Positions 35,601-47,600 of a stretch of 64,000 bases of DNA are shown here, one piece after another; positions within the stretch are counted from its first letter, which is position 1; each line of letters begins with the position of its first letter. Location of the stretch: contig VWPU01004160.1 in the NCBI GenBank assembly GCA_013398955.1, forward strand, positions 1-64,000, in the 5' to 3' direction. The translations under genes were made by a program, and so were the position numbers. The notes under the pieces are model-generated. The model did no database searches and was not told the DNA's origin. It was given only the letters and a program-made list of their open reading frames with translations. Origin of the DNA: Callaeas wilsoni. Taxonomy: Eukaryota; Chordata; Aves; Passeriformes; Callaeidae.

Positions 35601-38600
35601 TACTATTATTTTGTAAAGAGTGTGTTTCCCAGAGAGGTTAGTTCTTAAATGTTAGCAGAAATGAAATAAAATACCGTTGAAAATGCCTACTTTGCATCTT
35701 TCTAACTTCCAAATACCTACTACACACAAACACACACACAGCTATTTGTGTGTGTATATATGTATACCTAAACATACCTTTTAGGTACTGTTGTAAGGCT
35801 GCATAGTAACAAACTACTTAAAGTGAGGAGGATGTGTATGGCTATATATCTCAGTGGCACACAAAAATAATTCTCTTCTGCTTAAGAGACAGACTGATCT
35901 GAAGACCAAGGAAGTGAGTACTGATACCAGGCCATTTTGATTCTGCTCAGCTGGACAAGGTATCAACAGCTGTGGGTGGGAGAAGAAAAGGAAGCGGAGG
36001 CTGCTGCTGTTTCATCTACAATACTGTATGTATTTGCCTTTGATGTTGTCTCAATTCTGCTGGCAGCTTTAGTGTGAGTATTTTCAGAAGAGAGTAAGCA
36101 CCAAGATTCTTTTTATGCCAATCCTTTTTTTCCCCAAGAAATCACACTTTGAAACCTGTTCACAGGGCATCTACACCATACGCAAGAAAATACTAACAGA
36201 CATACAATATAAATATATTTTTTGCTAAAACTTATCAGAAAGCCTAAGTAAATAGTATTTTATAACTCGCATCTGCTAGGGCTACATTACTAGAGGACAA
36301 TATAAGAAGACAAATGTTTATTATGCTGCCAAAGCAGTAAATAAATATGAAAACATGTATATACCTTCTTTTTCCACCGAGTCAACAACAGCATTGACAA
36401 GGTGTATTACAGTCACTACGGAAGCTTGTAAAAGGTATAAAAGGAGCAAATTAAAACAAACCTGTAATTAGTATCACTTTAAACAGCATACAGATACACA
36501 TAAAACCCCCCATCAACACTGAAATTGCAGTTCATTACCATTTTATAGAGCAAGATTATTGGTATACACACACATTTACTCTCTATGTAGAAAGTAGTTG
36601 CATGTAATACATAAAAAACAAATCTAAAGCTCAATTTTTTTTTCTTGCTATGTATACAAAAGTACTTGTAACCACTTGTAAAGTACATTTTGCATAAGCA
36701 CAAGGCTGCTTGTGTTAGAATTCCTGAAATGTTGCCTAAATATAGTCATTTGCATAATACTTTATCTACATAGCAACAAACTAGACTTTTCTAAAGGCTT
36801 CTGTTGGGTGAATTAAGCAGTACTGCGTTAGACTTGTCCTTTAAAAATGTCAATCCTACCAATGAAAGATATGGGAAAGAAATTTTCCCTGAAACGAACT
36901 AAAAGGATAGAATATGAAAAATATCTACTGAACATTTCTGTTATTGATCTACGTAAGTTTTGTATGAAGTAGAGATATCACAGGAGGAATACTAAATTCA
37001 GGCTGTTACATGCTTATTTTAAAAAAAACCTTAAATGAATGTATTTTTCATGTCTCCCTTTCCCCCAAGATAGTTTTGTAATGGAGAAGGATTTATTCTT
37101 ATAGGATAAAATGAAGTAAGCACATGCAACTTGTTTGCACAGCTCAGGGATTAAGTATCAAGCTAATAAATTCTGAATCTACCAAAAAGGAAGGAAGGAA
37201 CAGTATCTATGATGCTACAGATATTTCTCTTAAAATGATGTATTAATGAGTAATCAATACATGAGAGGAAATGGGAAAAAGAATATACTAAACATATGAG
37301 AGGGTGAGGAGGGGAGAACAACATGTACAATACAACACTTAAAACCACAGGAAAAAAAGCTAGAAGTTGGTATCAGGTCTACTGATAAAATGATGAGGAG
37401 TGTAAGCATACCATTTTACTTTCACCAATCATTAAATCACATGGGTTTTTTTCATGCTGTTAATAACAAATCACTCTACTTCACTGAGAAGCAGAATGTT
37501 CTTTATTCCTAAACTAAAGGAATTTCAAGTTCTTTTTTACCAGGGAGAGACAAAAGCAGAAAGTGAAATAAAGAGTCAAAACACACCTTAACTTAGTGAA
37601 TTAAGTTATGAGACAATTGTGCTTTGTCCAATCAGTATGACATGTTTCTGAATACATAGATGCATTCATATCAACTATAAAAGCATCTGTCATCACAATG
37701 GAAAAGTAAAGACATCCAATTAATAATAATCAAAGCCAAAAATATGTATGCTGATTGTATTTTAATGGAGTTGAGGTGTGATCAAAATATTTATATTTTA
37801 TATTGGCTTTTTTCAATGTATGAAATGTTTTTATGAATCCATTTCAATCATGGTGAAAGCCAAATACACTGTTCTATTATAACAAAATTCCTTTTTGTGC
37901 AGTTTCCTTCATTACTAAAGTAATCAAACTTACAAGCAGTCCCTTAAACTCTGCTCTCACTCAGAACTGATCTGATCCATATGGGAGCTGAGGTCGCAGC
38001 AAGAAAAAGAGAAGGAAACAAATGAAACTGTAACACCAGAAAGCTTTTTACTGAGAGCTGAATGGCAAAGCAAGAATTATATTTGTGCAGAGGCCATTTT
38101 TTAAATTCACTGTATTCTTGCATAAGGTGATAACTAATGATAACCTAGAAGAGTTTACCAAATTTTAATACGTTTTAAACACAAGGCTCTGAACAACTTG
38201 AGCTGCATTTCACTGTAATATTCTAACAGCAGAATGATTACATATAATATTAAGGTAAAGTAATTAACAGGAGGTGTAGAGATAGGTAAATTATTTTAAA
38301 AAACTTAACAGATCTGTGTATTAGCATAAGTAAATACAAATATATATTAAATAAGCTACTATTTAATATATATTCAGTATATGTAAATCCTATTGTTACT
38401 AAGAGATACAGATGCAAAGACAGAACAAATGAACATAAGCATCAGTACAGAATTATAGCATTTTACGTACCATTGTCATCACATGATTCAGACTGGAAGG
38501 AGCTGAGAGACTGGACCTCAGACATGCTTTCTCTAGCACTGTAAGGATGGGAGCTCTTTTCATCCAGAGGCTTCTTAGAAAGGCAGGGGTCAAGATCTAC

Positions 38601-41600
38601 TACTTTAGCTGAAAAAAAAAGTTTCAAGTGAGACAATGAATAGATTCTAGATTTAAGAATCAATACAATTTAAAGTTGAGATCTGCACATTTTTACAAAA
38701 CTTAGTAGAGCATGAAGGCTGATCAGAGACAAAACACAGTAAATTCCTAATGCCTTTTGTATCCTAAGAGGTATAGATGGAGACTTTGTACTCATATTAA
38801 AATTGTACCAGCACACATATTTAACAGGAAAGTAAAAAATAAGAACATCTCTTACTATCATAGTCAAAATCCCAGCTGGGTTTCTGTATTGAATCACTGT
38901 CCGAAGGCGAGTTGGAGGGAGGTGGAGGTGGCAAATTTGGTGCAACACTGCAAACAGCTACAGCTTTCCGGTGACCATGTACAGAATCTGGGTTAAAAGT
39001 GCTAAACTCGGGGTGCTCAGGGATAGCAGACCCTTCAAAAGAATTCCTGTCAAGATTGTTCCTGGAGTCGCTTGGAATGCTTGGAGTGTACGAAATGGGG
39101 CGAACAGGAACCTGTGGTGGGATGTCAGAATAGACGTTCTTATTCAGTTTTGCATCGAAATACGGTCTTTGCAAGAAGGCTGTTGTAGCTCCCAGTTGCT
39201 TGTCTTCAGGTTCTGGCTGGTGCTTCTTCTTTCTACCAACTACTTTGCGGCAAACAACAAAAATCACAACTAACAAAAAGATTCCTGCGACGAAAACAAT
39301 AATCCCAATCACTTCAGCTAAACTAATGTTCCAAGATGTCGAAACATATTTATTAAGAACAATGTCTGTGCAGTGTTTGCCTCCAAATCCACGACTACAG
39401 TTGCAGTGATATGAACCGTAAGTGTTCTCACAAAGGGCTCCATTGAGACATGGGCTTTCTATGCATTCATCGACATCAGTCAGGCACCTATCAGAAACAG
39501 AGCACAGCAGTGATGTTTAGTTTACATCAGTAGTCTTTGTTGTAATCATGTTCTCAACAATTTTAGATATATCTAATATAAGGTACTGCAATTTGCTATT
39601 TTATCCATATTCCAAATTTCAACCAGTTTGAACTGTTAATCAATACTACTAAAATTTAATATATGTGGAATGCTACCTACCTTTCTCCACGAAAGCCTGC
39701 TTCACACTCACAAACAGGTCCATCCAAACTGTCAATACACTTTCCACTGTTTTTGCAAGGATTGTCTTTGCAATACGGACCCAGCTGGCATCTAAAAAAG
39801 CAAAACAAACAAAAACACTTGAACCATTACCTTACTGCAAGTGAGTTTATAATGTGGGATTCAGGGCTGTAACATAGGGGCTGTTGTTAACTTCAGCCAA
39901 TTCCAGTGAGTCTCAAAGGTACGAAACAGATAAAAAGGGAAACAGAAAAAGTGTTACATTTATAGCCTGTTTTCTAAGGGGTTCATTGATACAATGAACC
40001 ATACAAACATACCTTTGACCTGTGTATTGTCCTCGGCACTGGCAGATAAAATCATCACTGACTGGGATGCAAGTCCCGCCATAAAGGCAGGGGTTGGAAG
40101 CACATGGGTTGACACTTACATCACAGTGAGTTCCCATAAACAATGGTGCACACTTGCAGTAGTAACCTGAAATAAAATACAGTCTTTTTGAAAGATACAC
40201 ATGGCTGTACTGGATTTGGGATAAAATCCTCCCTGCCCTCCTACAGATTTAAGATAAATTCTTCCCTATCCATCAACCTGTTAAAAGAGAGAAAGGATAG
40301 AAAAAAATAGAAATGTTTTTATCGAAAGATGAGGCAAAGTCTAACAGTAAGTTTCCTTGAGCATGACTGAAGGATAATTTCCACTTCTCTCACAAAACAA
40401 AAGTTGTCCCAATGATTTCAGAATTTTTAAAGAGAGACTCCAAAGTAGGCAGTTAAGAGGATGGACCTCAGGTGTCAGCACTGAAGATTAAATCCCCACT
40501 TTGCCAGATAGACTTTGTCTACTTCATACCCCAAAGAATTGAATCTAGAAGGCACACACAGCCTTCCTACCTATTCAACAACTGACCTTCTACTACTCTG
40601 GGAAACCAAGAATTATGCATGAAGTTGTTTTGTCCTTCAAAGCAGAGAAGTTGAAAAGCTGTTTGAAAACTAAAAGCAGAAGAATAAAGAGCAGCTTACC
40701 TCCATTTGCCAGTGCGTTGCAGATGCCTCCATTCTGACACGGGCTGCTTGAACAGCCATCTGTGGCAGTCAGTAAGCATCCAGGAGTGACATCTACAGAT
40801 TCTTCCACATGAGCATAGTTTCGTGGCTTGCTGTTTAGGGGCAGCTCTTGTCCATTTAGTACAATAGAATCCATACAACCTCTGAAACCATTGCTAACCT
40901 GAGGACTTCTACCATGTCTTGTACCTTGCTGACGAATATGACCACCAAAAAACACATGATTGTCTAGGTTTAGTGTTCTAAGTGTACCAGGAGCAGTACC
41001 AGATGCAGTATGCACCTTATCCAGAACAAGTCGTGCATAGTTGCCATCCACTTCAAGAGATATGGAATGCCACTGGCCATCATTTATCTGAGTGCTCTGA
41101 ACAGAGACAATCCCAGGTCCACTGCCACAATCAAATTTGTATTGCAGTCTTCCATGATGGATCTACAGAGGAAAGCCACAATATCAATAAACGGTCTGCA
41201 CACTTAAAGAGTATAAAATATCGATGCCTATAAAAGCTTATGCTTGCTGGAGAGACGGGATGATGGTGGTGTTCATAAAAAGCAGTTTAGTAACACCGTT
41301 TTCCAGTCACGGCAACTGTGATTTATTCTATATGGTTCTTTTAATTGAAACGTACAGTTTGTACATTTTTTCCTCTAATAAAGCAGTCACAGATCATAAT
41401 CAAAATATTACAATACTTGGATACCTTTCATCTTGTGCTTTAAGTAACTTATCCTGTATGGACTTCAGTATTATAAGCAAATAAATTTAAAGTTGTTTAA
41501 AATATATGATTTAGGAAGCTTTGTTTGTTTACACATTTGAAAGAATCTGTACAAGTTTGTCTCCTGGATGTGTAACACACCCTACCTTTAAGTCAATTTT

Positions 41601-44600
41601 CAATTATAACAATTCTACAGAGATGTTATGACTCAATCTTTTAATCTGGCACAAAAATAGTAAGAAGATGGTAGGAAGAAAGGAGGAGATATACACTAGG
41701 AGATTTTAATATACCTCTAAGATACTGTAGTCTGTTCCTCGAGCATACATAACAACTGCATGAGCAGAGTAAGTTCTAAGTCTCATTGTCAGCTTCATTT
41801 CCTCTTTGTTTTCATTTTCCATGAGACGATATTTCACATAGCTGCTCCCAGTAAATGTCACAGCAGAGCCAGCTGATGCTTAGGAATACAGAATAGCATA
41901 AAAAGTATTAGCAAAGGACTGGAATCAAATTCGTATTTGGAAAGAAAAGTAGTTTTACACAGAGTTTTTTAGAGTTAATTCCTTACCAGGACATTGTCCA
42001 GCTTTGCTGTCTTGGCAAACACAGGTATATTTTCCTTCCTTTGGATCTCCTAAACATTCAGTACCTTCAGGACATGGGTTTCCTTCACACACACTGTTCA
42101 TCAGGGGACATTTCCCTTCTGTAAAACCAAATCCATTATTTCTTTTCGGTTCGTGGTGATGGTATTTTGTGAAAAGGGACTCTTAAGTACTGTAGCTGGA
42201 AGTACTCCAAAAGATATTCCTAACTATCAGACAAGGAAGTGAAGTAACAGTTATGGGGCATGACTGGCACAGACTCGACAAATAGCATGTAGAGTGGCTG
42301 ATACTTATCTTGAGCACTCAATTCAACTGGTAAAATTGGGAAACTGGTGTTGTGGTTTAAGGCTTACCAATAGAATCATTCACCACAAAACCCAACAAAA
42401 ATATATTAAACATGGACAGAGTAGGCTGGGGAGAGCAGAGAAAAGCATGTCTGTATTTGAGACAGAAAAGGAATGGGCTTTAAATATTTACTTCATATGT
42501 GCAAGTTCACTCAGTAAGGTTAAGATCTGATTTTAAAAAGCAATGTTGTTTTCCTCAGAATAAAGATAAATTAATCTTCTGTTGGAAATCTTTACACTTA
42601 CATATATTTTAATGAATATTCATTTCCCACATTGCCCTCTCATTCCCAACCAAGTTCGGAAACTGCATGAGCTACTCCTCTAAGCAGAAACAAGGAAGTA
42701 TTCAGGTACTTTGCAGGAACTTACGTTTGTGCACACAGGACTGAAAATGGCCATCAATATAGAATAGGCAACAACAAAAAAAATTCTTTCATAAAATGGA
42801 AAATGAAGGTGTAGCTATAAAAAAAATATAAATCTGCTCCCATAAGCTTGTATTATGTAAACTCTCGAAATGAGGTAAAGAGACAAGAAAGAATTACTCT
42901 TTACTATGAATAAAATTAGGCAAATATTATGGAGAGAGTTACAGAACATTCCTAATCTTGTCCTGTAATATAAATTTCCATCTGTGGATTATAGCTTTTT
43001 AAAACCAGAACAATCTTTTCAAGGATACAGTTTTCCTTTCTGTGTTTCTTACCTTTACAAAGACAAACTGCTGTTCTGTGATGACGGGGAGTGACGAAAC
43101 TCAACCTGGCTGTGCTGTGGGTTGACATGATGTTCTCATCCACTGTTACTTTTTCTTCACAAAATTTCAAAGGACAATCTAGGCCTGCACAGAGCTTATG
43201 AAACACATCAATTATCCGGACACCTAAAATCTCCTCTAGGTCAGGCACAGAAGAGTTTATCTTGTGGAGCAAAATTCTCATTGGGTGGTGAGAGCTACCA
43301 GACTTTTCAATATTCAGGAGGACATCCAGATTAGAAGGAGGATCAGAAGGCTGCAAACTAACAATTTGGATGTCGTTTCTCCTCACGCCCAAGATGTTTC
43401 TCAATGCTCTCTGGAAATTGCGCCAGTAATCACCAATGAATTCTTCAGGGGACAGGTTTGCAAAGCGTATTGCAATACTGTGATTTAATACATCTTGTGT
43501 GATTTGTCTGATGTGCACAGTAATATCAGCTGCAGTTGTAAATTTTCCATCTGTAACAGTAACATTTAGGAGGTACTGTCCTACATCTAACCTCTTATGT
43601 GCTATTAGTTTGCCACCAGTACTGGAAACAGAGAACAGGGATTCCATTTTGGGGTCCAGACTGTATGTCAAGGTATCATAAACATCTTGATCGGTTGCGT
43701 GAATTTTTCCAATGACACCACCTGAATATTCTTCCCCAAAGGCTGTGATAAAGATTTCCAGAGGCAGTATTGCTGGTGAATAAATGCTTTCCTCAATAAC
43801 TCTAATATCAATGTAAGTCAAAGATGACAACGGTGGTTTTCCATTATCTGCCACCTAAAGGAAAGATGAGGACAGATTTACATTTTTGCTTTATCTCAAA
43901 TTCTATTGTAGATATTTATACTGTACACAGTAGAGCTGTATTTTTGTACCAAAGAAATCCCACCAAAAAGTCCATAGGAAAATGCTTTACATAAATTCTG
44001 TAGCACAATTCCTGACACAGAAGTTAATACTGAAAATTTTAAAAGCTTATATAAGCAGGCACACACAAACATGTTTTCATTTTTCCCAAGATTTTAAAAG
44101 CCTACAGTTCTCTTACTACCTGAAAATGCCAGGAAGCTACTAACACACTGGTAGCAAATACAGAGGAAATGCACAGTAGCTGATTTCACACAGCAGATGG
44201 CGCTTGAAGCTTTTTTATATCAAGCATGGAAACATTACAAACTTGAAATAAGTCATGCACTAGAAATGTACAACATGATTCACCACAGTTAGGAGGTGGT
44301 CTGGAAGACAAACTAAATGCTCTGTGCCCCAAACAGTACTTCAGAAGGAAAAAAATGCATGCAGAAAGTTACAATTAATTATGTTGCCTTTCATGATTTT
44401 TGGTCATAGAGAGGGAAAAAAAACCCCACCTGTAGTGCTATTTGCTTCAGACAGTTAACTATCTTTAATTGTATTAGCCTAATTCAATTTTAAAGCCTTT
44501 TTGAACACCCTATTCTCCATCCCTTTTGGATAAAGACACACACTGTTGTTGGATGAAGACAGTACAAAAAAAGAGTGGAAAAGTGAGTAAAGAGCATTCC

Positions 44601-47600
44601 CTTGGGTTCACTTTTTTCCTTCTATTTCTCTTCTCTTGGTTCCCATCTACCTTTTTCCAGAACTCTCTCCCATTTACTGAAAGTGACACTGAAGAAATAC
44701 TTAAAAAAGAACTGGAGACATGTGAAGGCAGAGAGGAGATATACAGGGCTCAGAAAGTAGAAGATACTCTGCATTGTTTAAAAGACTGCAATAATTTTAG
44801 AGAGTACACTTTGAAGATCTATGCAGAGAGGCTGCTTTTGATTTTTTATACAAGTTTAAGCAAAAGAGGGGTACTCCAGGCACAAGATTATCTGCGGATG
44901 GGCATATAAATGTGGCATTTTTAAAAGGTAATGCATCTCTCATAGAACTACATGTCTTCATCTGTAACTCCAAAAGACAGGCATAGCTAGAAACTTGCCC
45001 TCCAGTTACCCAAATAAATAACGAGAGCTTTAGCTCAAGTTGGCAAAGTTTTGTTTTGCCTAGATCTCTGCCTGGAAACAAGACAAGGCAGGCAGTTTAG
45101 CTACAGAAGAAATGCCCAAGAGAAACAAGAAAAGGCTCAAAACAAACAGACGAGCAAAATTATAACAAATGGACAGCATGTAGGAAAGAAGAGCCCCAGG
45201 AGAAATGTTTTTTCAATAGTGCAGATATTTAAAAATGTGCTGTGGTTTTGAACTGAAGACTTCAGAGTGTGGCACAAAGGACTGCATGACTCATAGCTGA
45301 AGATTTCGCACACTAATGCTGTGAGACATTTGTTAATGGATAATCTATTTCCTTTGGAGAGAGGAAAAGCAAATACGAGTGGCATGCTCATATAAGGTGA
45401 CCACTGGAAAAAAAAAAATCCTTATTTCTATTAAAATGACAAAAGTAAAGTCTTTTGGAGGTAGTGGGTGCATAGAGTACATATGGGGAAAGTTTGTGTG
45501 GTTTTAGTTTTTTTTGGTTTGTTTGTTTTTAGCTTTTTCAAATGAAAGCATGCCTGTAAATTAAAAACATCACTACCTCAGCAATCCATTCAAAAAGCAA
45601 CTAAGGTGAAAGCTGTCAGTACTGAAAAGCACACCAGCAAAGGTCAGTTAAAAACTGAAAATGGGTATAAAAAGATCATACACACCCATTATCTTGTGAT
45701 TTGCAAGATCAAAATGCAGAAATTAAACGTAATGTAAACTTGAGAAAATGCCTTCCTACAAACTTTAAAAAATATTATTTTAAATGAAAAGAGGAAGAAT
45801 ATTTTTCCTGAACAGCCATGCCTATAGTTTTGTGTCCATCACTGGAACTGGAAACTTGTGATCGGAAAATGCTAATTTTAGTCTTGGATGCCTTCATACC
45901 TATGGATCGTAAGATAATAGCAAATAATAGCAGTATGTCTATTGGAAAAAAGCTAGCAAAGTGTAAAATGACAAACAGCAATTAAAAGACAGTGATATAT
46001 TTCCAGAATCCAGTTGGGAAACTTGGAAATCAACAGATTAGATGGGTCCAAAATGCTGACATTGGGTAGTACAGCACACAAAAGAAGCACATTAGTACAG
46101 TCTGCTTTAATGATTTACAATCTCTGAGAAGTCTTTGTTTTAAATCAATACATTTGTTTTAAGATACTTGTTTAGCTACTGGATGCCATTAAAATAGCCC
46201 ATATTCATTCCCTAATAAAAAGGCACTTTTCAGCTGCTGTGCTGAAGACAAGATAGCTGAAGTACTGACAGGCTGTTTACAAGCAGCCTAGAGACCAGGA
46301 CGTGGCTTAGAAATGAAAGAACTGCAAGATTCCACCCAGAGGAAGATGTCAGACAGGCGTCTCACACTTAAGAAAAGCCAGGCACGTTAGGAAGAGCCAA
46401 AGGCGCAGCTAAATCATGCAATGAATGTGACATAGTCAGTGTAACAGTCTATACAGAACAAACGCAACTGCCTGTACATGCATTTATAAGAACACATTTT
46501 AAAAGTAAAATAAATAGAAATTAGTTACTGCTTAGAGAAGATTTGAAAGAAAACATATGAATCTTGTACTACACTAATTCCACATACAGAAAAAACATCC
46601 ATAAGCAAAAAGGTGACTTTGGGGGAATTGACATATCACTATTGAGGAAAAAATGGATAACAGACGAATGATATACTTGGCCCCTTTTTCATCCCCATTC
46701 TTAAACCATAAACTAAACTACATTTAAATGAAACTGTATCTGTCCTTATACTGATGGCTCCTGGCTACTAACATTTCAGTGACTCAAATAGCAAATTACA
46801 GTATCTGTGAGATTTTTTTCTTCTTTCCCGAAGAAAATGGACTTTGTGTAAATATGTCACAATTATCCCAATGTGGACAGAATTCAGCATACACTGTTAT
46901 AAACAGTATTGCTCTAAAATTCTTCAAGTGCATGTTTACTCATAAATTATCTGCAATAGTATGCATAAGAATAATTTGGAGATTGAAAGAAATTCCTCAT
47001 GTGAAAATGAAGGTAAGAAATTTTCTTAAAACCTGAATCTGAAAATGAAGTTTAAGAATTAAGGCCATCTATTTTTAGCCTGCCAATTTTAAGTCCTTTG
47101 TTCCCAGCTGCTTAATTTATAAGTGAATTTAAAAGGACTAGATAAGATTAAAACAATTGGTTTGAACTTTTCTCACACTAGGTTACAAAAAGTATTTGAG
47201 AGAACTTAGCTAGGTTAATGTAACCTTGGACATGGTCTGGTCTTTTTGCACACCAATGGCAAACGGAGCATATATTATAGCACTTCAGGGTCATTTTTTG
47301 AGTGAACAAAAACATTTTGCTATGTTTTTCACTGCAGGAGCCTGAGATCTCAAACTATGGCACTGTAAGTTTCAATGCTATGAAAAAAGGTCTACTGAAA
47401 ATACTATGAAAAAAGGTCCAAACTTAAAAAGAGATGTTTTCAATTGCCACTGAAAAAAGAATGTGGCACTACAGGAAAATTTTTCATTACTGCTATGTTG
47501 TGCAATATCCCTGCTTTCATCATTTGAGTTTAGTCCAGTGCACAGCTTCAAGGGTCAAAACAATAGTGGCAAGAGGAATTCTGCAGTCAGTAGTGAGTGG

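Larger units (their letters stand above)
32645..38470 (-). other. FAT1: FAT1 last intron (26), with candidate cassette exons
   Basis: A 5.8-kb intron within the cytoplasmic-tail coding region, phase 1 at both ends. It contains candidate cassette exons at 33546-33581, 36365-36424 and 37934-37987, a perfect hairpin at 38339-38374 and a CA/GT-rich patch at 35721-35766. No transposon was recognised in it. Confidence 0.85.

Noticed and set aside
35778..35798. A 21-bp minus-strand microexon (ALQQYLK, phase 1 to 1) in the last FAT1 intron, with donor AAAG/GTATGT
   Set aside because: The donor is good, but the acceptor tract is weak and no isoform of that size is known to me; short phase-compatible segments arise often by chance in 5.8 kb.
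35937..35978. A 42-bp minus-strand segment after a strong pyrimidine tract (CTTCCTTTTCTTCTCCCACCCACAG)
   Set aside because: The acceptor is excellent, but the only donor near it (CCTG/GTATCA) is poor and the frame hits TGA after seven codons; not enough to call an exon.
42346..42395. Short patch in FAT1 intron 19 resembling the edge of an old avian LTR
   Set aside because: Only about 50 bp of weak similarity, with no borders or internal sequence.
44526..44909. A 127-codon plus-strand open frame inside FAT1 intron 18
   Set aside because: No recognisable family and no promoter or codon signal; it lies antisense in an intron and is within chance length for this window.
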